15,700 nucleotides of DNA from CAZEZY01 sp964516635 (GTDB lineage Bacteria > Pseudomonadota > Gammaproteobacteria > Burkholderiales > Burkholderiaceae_C), in contig CAZEZY010000053.1 of NCBI GenBank assembly GCA_964516635.1, forward strand, positions 1 through 15,700, read 5' to 3'. Below the pieces are notes generated by a model. It was not told the origin of the DNA and ran no database searches. It saw only the letters and a program-made list of their open reading frames with translations. This document shows positions 8,419-14,292 of this stretch, piece by piece (the stretch's first letter is position 1; every line of letters starts with the position of its first letter). The translations under genes and the position numbers were made by a program.

Positions 8419-8480
8419 GGGATAAAGCAAACGGTCCGCGCCTGTTGGGCCGGACCGTTTGGGGTAAGCGGATGACACAT
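8415..8480 (-). CDS. Possible 21-aa leader peptide coupled to livG
   Basis: A short open frame starts with ATG at 8480-8478 and reads MCHPLTPNGPAQQARTVCFIP. It stops with TGA at 8417-8415, overlapping the livG start as ATGA. This is the same 4-base arrangement seen at livG/livF and livH/livM. It runs right through the 10-bp hairpin in this gap. livG has no ribosome binding site of its own, so translation of a leader would be one way to start it. Against this, the leader's own ATG also lacks a clear Shine-Dalgarno, and any livG starting ATGA would show such a stop in this frame. It contains only single Leu, Ile and Val codons, so classic branched-chain attenuation is not supported. Confidence 0.3.
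   Translation of the reverse strand: MCHPLTPNGPAQQARTVCFIP
8429..8460 (-). terminator. Hairpin between the binding-protein gene and livG (partial terminator or processing site)
   Basis: AAACGGTCCG (8429-8438) and CGGACCGTTT (8451-8460) form a perfect 10-bp stem with a 12-base loop. On the transcribed (minus) strand it begins 54 bases after the binding-protein stop and is followed by GCTTTATCCC and then livG. The U-run is short (TTT within the stem, then TTT), so it looks like a leaky terminator or an mRNA-stabilising hairpin rather than a full stop. This position is typical for operons in which the periplasmic binding protein is made in excess over the membrane components. That role is inference. 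Confidence 0.6.
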
Positions 8481-8514
8481 GGCGAACACTGCCCAGAGCA
8501 GGTTCGCCGGCGGT

Positions 8515-9702
8515 TCACTGACGGTAACCCGTGGTTTCCATCTTGCCGTTACGCACCTCGATGGTGCGGTAGGAACCGGCGCTTTCGCCTGGCTCGATCA
8601 GCTTGACCGCAGAGGCGCCTTCGTAATCGATCTTGCCGCCCTGGGCCAGAATGCGCAAGCCTTTGGCCAGTTCACCCGCGTAGATTTTCTCGCCAGGACC
8701 GTTGGCCACTTCCATGATCTTGTCCTTGACCTTGGCGGCATCGGTGGACTTGGCCGCCTGCATGGCCAGGAGGATCAGGGCTGCGGCATCGTACGATTGC
8801 TGGGTGTAAGGACCGACGTTGATGTTGGCGGCTTTGGCGATGGTTTCAAAACGCTGGCCGCCTGGGCTGTCGGAGCCAGGCTTCAGGCCGATGGCGCCAT
8901 TGAGGCCACGGCCGATGGCCTGGGGCAGGCTGTCACCGATCATGCCGTCGGGCAGGAAGAAACGGCTGAAAGCGCCGCTGTCCAGCGCGGAACGGATGAT
9001 GCCCCGACCACCCTGGTCCACGTAACCGGCCACGATGAGGATGTCACCACCGGCAGCGGCCAGCGCAGCGACTTCGGCGGTGTAGTCACCCTTGCCGTCT
9101 TCATGAGCGGCGGAGATGGTGATGCGACCACCCTGCTTTTCGAAGTTGGTCTGGATGCTGTTGGCCAGGCCGCGCCCATAGTCGTTGTTGGTGAAGGTGA
9201 GCGCGGCACGGCGGATGCCCCTTTCACGCAGCATGTCGGCGATCACTTCGCCCTGACGGGCGTCGGAAGGCGCGGTGCGGAAGAACAGGCCGTTGTCACG
9301 CACGGTGGTGAGAGCAGGCGAGGTGGCAGACGGGGAGATCATCAGGGTGCCACGGGGAACGGCCACGTTCTGAACCACCGCGGTGGTGACGCCCGAACAA
9401 TCGGCACCCACGATGGCCGCCACGCGCTCGGAAGTGACGAGGCGTTCTGCTGCGGCTGTGGCAGCAGCGGCGTCGATACAGGTGGAATCGGCACGGACCG
9501 GCTGGACCTTGGCGCCGCCGAGCAGCAGGCCGCTGTCGGAGACCTCTTTCATCGCCAGCTCGGCACTCGCGGCCATGGCAGGGGTCAGGGATTCGATAGG
9601 GCCGGTGTAACCCAGCAGGACACCCAGTTTGATGTTGGTTTGGGCATGGGCGCCAAACGCCATGGAGGCGGCCAGTGCTGCAACAGTCAGGGACTTTTTC
9701 AA
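8515..9702 (-). CDS. Periplasmic substrate-binding protein of the branched-chain amino acid-type ABC transporter
   Basis: The 395-aa protein opens with a clear Sec signal peptide (MKKSLTVAALAASMAFGAHA, cleavage before QTN). It continues as a type I periplasmic binding fold: IKLGVLLGYTGPIESLTPAM near 24-43, then VAAIVGADCSG, LMISPSATSPALT, FTNNDYGRG and GPYTQQSYDAAALIL. It belongs to the LivJ/LivK (Peripla_BP_6) class, captures the solute in the periplasm and delivers it to LivHM. The ligand cannot be read from the sequence, so I give no symbol. The start codon is TTG at 9702-9700, preceded by AAGGAG about six bases upstream; no ATG or GTG is in frame near it. It is the first gene of the operon and divergent from the receiver-TPR gene, so the promoter should lie in 9703-9911. 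Confidence 0.93.
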   Translation of the reverse strand: MKKSLTVAALAASMAFGAHAQTNIKLGVLLGYTGPIESLTPAMAASAELAMKEVSDSGLLLGGAKVQPVRADSTCIDAAAATAAAERLVTSERVAAIVGADCSGVTTAVVQNVAVPRGTLMISPSATSPALTTVRDNGLFFRTAPSDARQGEVIADMLRERGIRRAALTFTNNDYGRGLANSIQTNFEKQGGRITISAAHEDGKGDYTAEVAALAAAGGDILIVAGYVDQGGRGIIRSALDSGAFSRFFLPDGMIGDSLPQAIGRGLNGAIGLKPGSDSPGGQRFETIAKAANINVGPYTQQSYDAAALILLAMQAAKSTDAAKVKDKIMEVANGPGEKIYAGELAKGLRILAQGGKIDYEGASAVKLIEPGESAGSYRTIEVRNGKMETTGYRQ

Positions 9703-9911
9703 GCGATGCTCCTTGCGATGTAGGTGAAATGGGATGACGAATGGGTTTTGATGACTGAAGGAGTTATATTATCAGCAGGACGAATGAAAATTCGGCGACC
9801 CCTAGGTCTGTAGGGTTAGCACTGACTGCATTGACCAAGTGTGTCTGAAAAGTCCTCAAGCTAAATGTCATAAAATTCATATTTAATCAAAACAACAGGC
9901 TACGGTGTTCT
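9703..9911. promoter_or_regulatory. Divergent intergenic region upstream of the liv-type operon and the receiver-TPR gene
   Basis: This 209-base region is distinctly AT-richer than its surroundings. On the minus strand it holds AAGGAG of the binding-protein gene (about 9709-9714) and an AT-rich GATAATATAA (9773-9764) that could be a -10 box, without a good -35. On the plus side TTGACC (9831-9836) resembles a -35, but nothing at the right spacing resembles a -10. The stretch 9868-9890 is nearly pure A/T with several C. An imperfect palindrome at 9798-9816 is listed separately. No ORF with coding character is visible. Confidence 0.5.
9798..9816. repeat. Imperfect inverted repeat, candidate operator
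   Basis: ACCCCTA (9798-9804) and TAGGGT (9811-9816) are inverted copies with one extra C in the left arm and a 6-base spacer. The element contains CCTAGG. It lies roughly midway between the two divergent start codons and about 25 bases upstream of the AT-rich box proposed for the liv-type operon. The size and symmetry fit a dimeric regulator site. They loosely resemble sites of LuxR/NarL-type (GerE HTH) regulators, which is only inference. No regulator of that class is encoded in the window. Confidence 0.35.
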
Positions 9912-11615
9912 TTGTCCAGCATCCATAAATCCAAGCATCCGGCACGTCAGAGTCAGGGAAAAGCCTCTGGCTCGAATGCGGCCCTGTCTGCTGCACTGGT
10001 GATTGATGGCAACGCGAACACCCGGGTCACCTTGACAGGTCAACTCCGATCCATGGGTCTGCTGTCTGTCAGCCAGGCAAGCAAGATCAGTGACGCCCGA
10101 CGTGAACTTGAACGCAACCCCTTTGACGTGGTGGTGTGCGGAGATGAGTTTCCGAAGGAAGGAGGCTCGGGACAGGAGCTGCTTGACGACCTGAGACGCA
10201 GCGGTCTTTTGCCCTACAAAACGGTTTTTGTCTTGCTGACCAATGAACCCACCTATCTCAAGGTGGCGGAAGCGGCCGAGTCTTCGGTGGACAGCTATTT
10301 GGTCAAGCCCTATTCGGTTGGCAGTCTCATTGACCGGATTGAGCAGGCGCGCAAGAGAAAAGTGGCGATGCAGCCGATTTACGAGGCGCTCGAACGCTCG
10401 CTCCCCGATGCCGCCATTTCGCTTTCACAGCAGCGATTTGAAACGAAGGGACCGCAATGGCTGCAAGCCTCCCGATTGGGTGCAGAGGTCATGTTGCGTC
10501 TCGGAAGATTTGAGGAAGCTGAAACTTTTTTTCAGGCCATCTGGGAGGTCGACCCCAAACCGTGGGCGATGCTGGGTGTGGCCAGGGCACAGTTGTATGC
10601 TGGTTCCGTGCAAAACGCACAGAACACCCTGTCGAATCTCTTGAACACCGACCCGACCTACCCCGAAGCCTACGATGTCCTGGGTCGCGTTCAAATGGAA
10701 CTGGGTAACTTTCAGGCTTCGGTGGTGCAACTGGAAAAAGCCCTTCAACTGACCCCCACGGCCATCGAGCGGCTGCAACGACTCGGCATGCTGTCCTTCT
10801 TCTGCGGCGACCGTGACCGGGCGATTGAGTTGCTTGAGCGCTCCACCTACCTGGGTCTCGACTCCAAGATGTTTGACAGCGAATGTCTGGTGTTGCTGGC
10901 CATGGTGGCATTCGCACAAGACAATCCCGCTCAATTGGACAGAAATCTGTCTGAGTTGCGCAAGCGCCTTCGCCTCAGCACCAAGGACTTGCGTCTGCAG
11001 CGGTTCAATGATCTGGTCGGTTTGCTGTCGAATGTTCAACAGGGCCACATGGACGAGGCAGCCCATTTGCTCAACGCAGCCTGTGCGCAGATCAACGAAC
11101 CGGCTTTTGACATCGAAGCCGCATGCAACTTGCTGTTTGCATTGTCATGGCTGGAAAAGAAAGGCGCCGGACTCCTCAAAGACGCCACGGTGATCGATAA
11201 GCTGGGACGCCGTTTTGCGACGAGCAAGGCCATGGGTGAACTGCTGGCGAACGCTGCCAACGTCCATACCGCTTATGCCGATCGTCTGAAGCGTAGTCAG
11301 GACGACATTATTCAGCTGATCGAGCGATCGATCAAAACGGCCACGAGCGGCGAACCTTCGACGGCGCTCAAGGAACTGTTCCGTGTGGCCAAAGCCACCC
11401 TCAATGCCAAAGCCGTCGAGTCGGCCTGGCTTGTGTTTCAACGTTACACGTCAGACATCCCTGAAGCCGATCAATGGCAGCAGCAGTTGATTCAGTTGCG
11501 TGAGACTTTCGGCACCGCCCGCAACAAGCCCACCCTGGGAGACCCACGGCTTCGCCAATCCGGAGGGGTCAACCTGGGGCCCATGGACAGACTGCTGTCC
11601 ACCCCCAGCGCCTGA
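9912..11615 (+). CDS. Receiver-domain and TPR-repeat protein (degenerate response regulator)
   Basis: This 567-aa soluble protein has a CheY-like receiver at about 26-145 and then a long helical tetratricopeptide region to about residue 540. TPR-like units are clear at about 186-214 (MLRLGRFEEAETFFQAIWEV), 220-250, 253-282 (DVLGRVQMELGNFQASVVQL) and 287-315. There is no DNA-binding or enzymatic output domain. The receiver pocket is damaged: the usual acidic pair reads D32-G33, and the phospho-acceptor position reads Gly77 with Asp78 shifted by one. The conserved Thr (110) and Lys (132 in VKPYS) remain. It probably works as a protein-protein scaffold. Similar TPR response regulators occur in Pseudomonas and Burkholderiales; I know of no settled role. 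The start is uncertain: TTG 9912 is the first possible start in an otherwise open frame and has only a weak binding site. Its end is 25 bases from the convergent puuD stop. Confidence 0.85.
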   Translation: MSSIHKSKHPARQSQGKASGSNAALSAALVIDGNANTRVTLTGQLRSMGLLSVSQASKISDARRELERNPFDVVVCGDEFPKEGGSGQELLDDLRRSGLLPYKTVFVLLTNEPTYLKVAEAAESSVDSYLVKPYSVGSLIDRIEQARKRKVAMQPIYEALERSLPDAAISLSQQRFETKGPQWLQASRLGAEVMLRLGRFEEAETFFQAIWEVDPKPWAMLGVARAQLYAGSVQNAQNTLSNLLNTDPTYPEAYDVLGRVQMELGNFQASVVQLEKALQLTPTAIERLQRLGMLSFFCGDRDRAIELLERSTYLGLDSKMFDSECLVLLAMVAFAQDNPAQLDRNLSELRKRLRLSTKDLRLQRFNDLVGLLSNVQQGHMDEAAHLLNAACAQINEPAFDIEAACNLLFALSWLEKKGAGLLKDATVIDKLGRRFATSKAMGELLANAANVHTAYADRLKRSQDDIIQLIERSIKTATSGEPSTALKELFRVAKATLNAKAVESAWLVFQRYTSDIPEADQWQQQLIQLRETFGTARNKPTLGDPRLRQSGGVNLGPMDRLLSTPSA

Positions 11616-11640
11616 ACCGTGCTTGACCTTCTGAGGTGCA

Positions 11641-12837
11641 TCAGTCCAGCGAAGCACCCTGGCGGAACCACTGGGCGACGAGTGCACGCTCCTCTTCGGT
11701 GATGCCCGTGGCATTGTTCATCGGCATCTGGCGCGTCACCACGGTCTGCTGATACACCGTCTGGGCATGCTGACGGATGGCCATCGGCGTATCCAGTCGC
11801 ACGTTTTTCGAGGCGAGCGCTTCGCCGTGACACAGCACGCAACGCTGTTCCATGATCTGCTGCACCTGAGCCATGCTCACTTGATCGGGAACCGCCACGG
11901 GCGCCTGCGGCACGGGTTTCATCCAGACGATCAGGGCCAGCAGCACCATCACGCCCACCGCGGCATAGGGCCAGGGGTGGGTGTTGCGGCCGAGCTTCCA
12001 GCCATGGCGCATGACGAAAAACTGGCGAATGGCAGCCCCCGCGAACATGATGGCAATCAACACCACCCAGTTGTACGCGTGGCTGTAGGCGAAGCTGTAG
12101 TGGTTGCTGAGCATGGCAAACAGCACCGGCAGCGTGAAATAGGTGTTGTGCACACTGCGCTGCTTGCCGCGTTTGCCATGAATCGGATCCACCGGCTGGC
12201 CAGCCTTGAGGGCGGCCACCACCTTGCGCTGGCCCGGGATGATCCAGAAAAACACATTGGCGCTCATGGCCGTGGCCAGCATGGCACCCACCAGCAGAAA
12301 GGCCGCACGGCCCGCAAACAGCTGTGTGGCCGCATAGGAAGCCACGCACACCAGCAGCAGCACCAGCAGGCCCACCTGGGCATCGCCGTTTTCGCGCTGA
12401 CCCAGCGTGCGGCAGATCGCGTCGTACAGGAACCAGAACACCACCAGAAACGCCAGGGCAGCGGTGATGGCCGCTGCTGGCGACCAGTCCATCACATTCG
12501 GGTCGATCAGGTAGACGCTGGGGCTCCACAGGTACGACACGAGAAACAGCGCAAAACCGCTGAGCCAGGTCGAATAGCTTTCCCAGTAGAACCAGTGCAG
12601 ATGCTCAGGGAGTTTGGGTGGAGAGACGTTGAATTTGACCGGGTGGTAGAAGCCACCACCGTGTACGGCCCACAACTCCCCGCTGACGCCGTCCTTCTTG
12701 AGCGCCTCGTCCTGCGGGGGGGTGAGGCTGCTGTCGAGAAAGACAAAGTAGAAAGATGAGCCAATCCAGGCGATGGCCACAATGACATGCAACCACCGCA
12801 ACAGCAGATTGGCCCAGTCCAGCAGATAAGTTTCCAT
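11641..12837 (-). CDS. puuD: Membrane-bound urate hydroxylase (urate oxidase) PuuD with C-terminal cytochrome c domain
   Basis: The 398-aa protein catalyses urate to 5-hydroxyisourate in the inner membrane and passes electrons to a respiratory chain through its own cytochrome c, so it makes no hydrogen peroxide. The N-terminal PuuD/DUF989 region (about 1-305) has about eight helices. It carries RWLHVIVAIAWIGSSFYFVF (14-33), WAVHGGGFYHPVKF (56-69) and HWFYWESYSTWLSGFAL (81-97). The C-terminal domain has the haem motif CVLCH (Cys333, Cys336, His337) and a likely Met ligand in RQMPMNN (371 or 373). ATG 12837 gives the family N-terminus; an in-frame start at 13008 would translate the promoter region and is rejected. 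The binding site before ATG 12837 is weak. The gene has its own promoter-operator copy upstream, 187 bases after xdhC. Confidence 0.94.
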   Translation of the reverse strand: METYLLDWANLLLRWLHVIVAIAWIGSSFYFVFLDSSLTPPQDEALKKDGVSGELWAVHGGGFYHPVKFNVSPPKLPEHLHWFYWESYSTWLSGFALFLVSYLWSPSVYLIDPNVMDWSPAAAITAALAFLVVFWFLYDAICRTLGQRENGDAQVGLLVLLLVCVASYAATQLFAGRAAFLLVGAMLATAMSANVFFWIIPGQRKVVAALKAGQPVDPIHGKRGKQRSVHNTYFTLPVLFAMLSNHYSFAYSHAYNWVVLIAIMFAGAAIRQFFVMRHGWKLGRNTHPWPYAAVGVMVLLALIVWMKPVPQAPVAVPDQVSMAQVQQIMEQRCVLCHGEALASKNVRLDTPMAIRQHAQTVYQQTVVTRQMPMNNATGITEEERALVAQWFRQGASLD

Positions 12838-12953
12838 GGTAGCTTGCCGTGATGCCGGACAGGCCGGCTTGCGTAGCATGGGTTCACCACTGCGGGCGCT
12901 GTGAACCCCGAACGGTCGCGTCACACCAAGCGCCGCTGCGACCACGGATGCTG

Positions 12954-12984
12954 AAGTGTATACAGTTTTGGTCGACCATGGCAA
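12954..12984 (-). promoter_or_regulatory. Predicted puuD promoter with TGTATACA operator
   Basis: On the minus strand a -35-like TTGCCA (12984-12979) is separated by 16 bases from a -10-like TATACA (12962-12957). The -10 lies inside the palindrome TGTATACA (12957-12964). The 24 bases 12954-12977 match 14243-14266, read in reverse complement, at 23 of 24 positions. The match includes GGTCGACC, the AAAA spacer and the palindrome. Expected transcripts would start near 12950 and have a leader of about 110 bases before puuD. Binding at the palindrome would block the -10, suggesting repression by a GntR-type regulator. Confidence 0.6.
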
Positions 12985-13024
12985 CCGGATTAACCCGCAA
13001 CAGCCCATGATCCAGCCTACCGCA

Positions 13025-13861
13025 TCAGCCAGATCGTCCTAGCAACAACTGCGCCACCACACTGGCCGCAATCACCTCTGGCTGCTTGCCGTCAATACCG
13101 GGCAGGCCGATCGGGCAGGTGACCTGTGCGAGTTCGGTACCGGTGTAACCTCGCGCCTCGAGACGGTGCCGAAAGGTGGCCCATTTGGTGCGTGAACCAA
13201 TCAAGCCGATGAAGGGGAGATCGGCCGCAGAACGCTGCCGATCCAGACAGGCCGCAACGATATCCAGGTCTTCGGCATGGCTGAAGCTCATGATGAGCAC
13301 CCGACTCGCCGCTGGGAGATCGGCCACGGCGCGGTGCACCGGATCGGAGTGATCCACACGCACCTGAGGAGGCAGCGTGTCAGGGAAGACGCCATCGCGG
13401 CTGTCGATCCAGTGCACTTCAAAGGGCAGTGGCGCCATTGCCCTGACCAGTGCACGCCCCACATGGCCACCGCCAAACAGCGCCACGGGGATCAGCGCGG
13501 CCTGCCAGCGGGCCTGCAGGTCAGGGCCATCACCCGCTACCACGCGCGAAGCCACCAGTTGCACCACACCACCACAACACTGCCCCAGGCTGGGTCCCAG
13601 CGGGCAACGCCATTCGACCAGCCCCGGCTGCGGATCGCGCAGCATCTGGCGGGCACGGTCGATCGCCTGCCACTCCAGCTGGCCACCGCCAATGGTGCCC
13701 AGTTCGGCATCGGCCAGCACCGCCATCCAGGCGCCGCGTTCGCGGGGCACCGAGCCCTGGGTGTGTGCCACGGCCACCAGCACCGCCGCCTCACCTGCCT
13801 GCAGGCGAGCCAGCAGCGCGGGCAGGTCACCCCCGATGAGCGTTGGCGCTTCAGCTGCCAC
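13025..13861 (-). CDS. xdhC: Xanthine dehydrogenase accessory protein XdhC (molybdenum cofactor insertion)
   Basis: The product is 278 aa. XdhC binds molybdenum cofactor, has it sulfurated and inserts it into xanthine dehydrogenase, the enzyme that makes urate. The N-terminal XdhC/CoxI domain shows HTQGSVPRERGAWMAV (33-48), GTIGGGQLEWQAI (55-67) and LGQCCGGVVQL (92-102). The C-terminal Rossmann domain has ALFGGGHVGRALVRA (127-141), IMSFSHAEDLD (190-200) and FIGLIGSRTKWATF (217-230), ending with the conserved CPIGLPGIDGKQPEVIA. I prefer GTG 13861 as start. It gives the family length and overlaps the uraH end by 11 bases, suggesting translational coupling. A start at 13930 would add 23 residues encoded by uraH in another frame. 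Its client genes xdhA and xdhB are not in the window. Confidence 0.92.
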   Translation of the reverse strand: MAAEAPTLIGGDLPALLARLQAGEAAVLVAVAHTQGSVPRERGAWMAVLADAELGTIGGGQLEWQAIDRARQMLRDPQPGLVEWRCPLGPSLGQCCGGVVQLVASRVVAGDGPDLQARWQAALIPVALFGGGHVGRALVRAMAPLPFEVHWIDSRDGVFPDTLPPQVRVDHSDPVHRAVADLPAASRVLIMSFSHAEDLDIVAACLDRQRSAADLPFIGLIGSRTKWATFRHRLEARGYTGTELAQVTCPIGLPGIDGKQPEVIAASVVAQLLLGRSG

Positions 13862-14204
13862 GGTAGGTGGAATAGCTCCAGGGGCTGACGAGCAGGGGCA
13901 CGTGATAATGCTGCGTCGCATCGGCCACACCGAAGTCGAGGGCCACCCGGTTCAGAAAATTGGGCTCCGGCAACGACACCCCTCGGGCAGCAAAGTAGCC
14001 TTGCACATCGAACACCAGCCGGTAGGTGCCCACCTTGAGCGAGGCGTTGTCATACAGCGGGCCATCCGGGTTGCGGCCATCGGCGTTCAGCGTGAAGCGT
14101 TTCACCAGGGCGACCTGTTCGCCGTCGGTGGTGTAAAGCGCCACCTGCATGCCGGCGGCGGGGCAGCCGTGCATCGTGTCCAGTACGTGTGTGCTCAGGC
14201 CCAT
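13851..14204 (-). CDS. uraH: 5-Hydroxyisourate hydrolase (transthyretin-like protein)
   Basis: The 117-aa protein has the standard length of the family. It hydrolyses 5-hydroxyisourate, the PuuD product, to OHCU. The active-site elements are present: LSTHVLDTMHGCPA with His6, LNADGRNPDGPL with Arg44, and HYHVPLLVSPWSYSTYRGS at the C-terminus. That last block has catalytic His in the HYH triplet and the diagnostic YRGS ending. There is no signal peptide, so it is cytoplasmic. ATG 14204-14202 is preceded by GGGAG six bases upstream, a good binding site. Longer in-frame readings upstream would cross the operator. It is the first gene of uraH-xdhC and divergent from the GntR regulator. Confidence 0.96.
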   Translation of the reverse strand: MGLSTHVLDTMHGCPAAGMQVALYTTDGEQVALVKRFTLNADGRNPDGPLYDNASLKVGTYRLVFDVQGYFAARGVSLPEPNFLNRVALDFGVADATQHYHVPLLVSPWSYSTYRGS

Positions 14205-14242
14205 CAGGGTCTCCCAGGGTTGAAGTGAACGAAAACCGTAGC

Positions 14243-14268
14243 GGTCGACCAAAAGTGTATACACTTTT
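14243..14268. promoter_or_regulatory. Operator in the uraH/gntR intergenic region
   Basis: AAAAGTGTATACACTTTT (14251-14268) is a perfect 18-base palindrome centred on TGTATACA. It is preceded by the 8-base palindrome GGTCGACC (14243-14250). The block 14243-14266 recurs upstream of puuD with a single mismatch. GntR/FCD regulators commonly bind short palindromes with a GTATAC-type core, so the regulator starting 25 bases away is the obvious binder. The site overlaps the -35 region of the predicted gntR promoter and a TATACA box for uraH. It could therefore control both directions and give autoregulation. Confidence 0.7.
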
Positions 14269-14280
14269 TGTTTTTCTGGA

Positions 14281-14286
14281 TATGAT
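14281..14286 (+). promoter_or_regulatory. Candidate -10 box of gntR
   Basis: TATGAT lies 17 bases downstream of TATACA (14258-14263, inside the operator), which could serve as a weak -35. Normal spacing would put the transcription start at about 14293, the A of the gntR ATG. The message would then be leaderless or nearly so. There is no Shine-Dalgarno in front of this ATG, which fits. Confidence 0.35.
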
Positions 14287-14292
14287 GCCCAC

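Noticed and set aside
8479..9723. 414-codon open frame on the plus strand opposite the substrate-binding protein
   Set aside because: It is antisense to a well-supported gene, the composition is Gly/His/Asp-rich as expected for the complement of GC-rich codons, and no family is recognisable.
9831..9876. sigma-70 promoter from TTGACC at 9831 for the receiver-TPR gene
   Set aside because: No -10-like hexamer lies 16-18 bases downstream. The AT-rich boxes are too far away.
11616..11640. Bidirectional terminator between the receiver-TPR gene and puuD
   Set aside because: The 25-base gap contains no inverted repeat. Any terminator must lie inside the coding ends or be Rho-dependent.
12838..13008. 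In-frame N-terminal extension of PuuD from 13008
   Set aside because: It would translate the predicted promoter and operator, and the added residues have no similarity to PuuD. METYLLDWANLLLRWLH is the normal start.
13862..13930. Longer XdhC start at 13930
   Set aside because: It lies entirely within uraH coding sequence in another frame and adds Cys/Pro-rich residues not found in XdhC.
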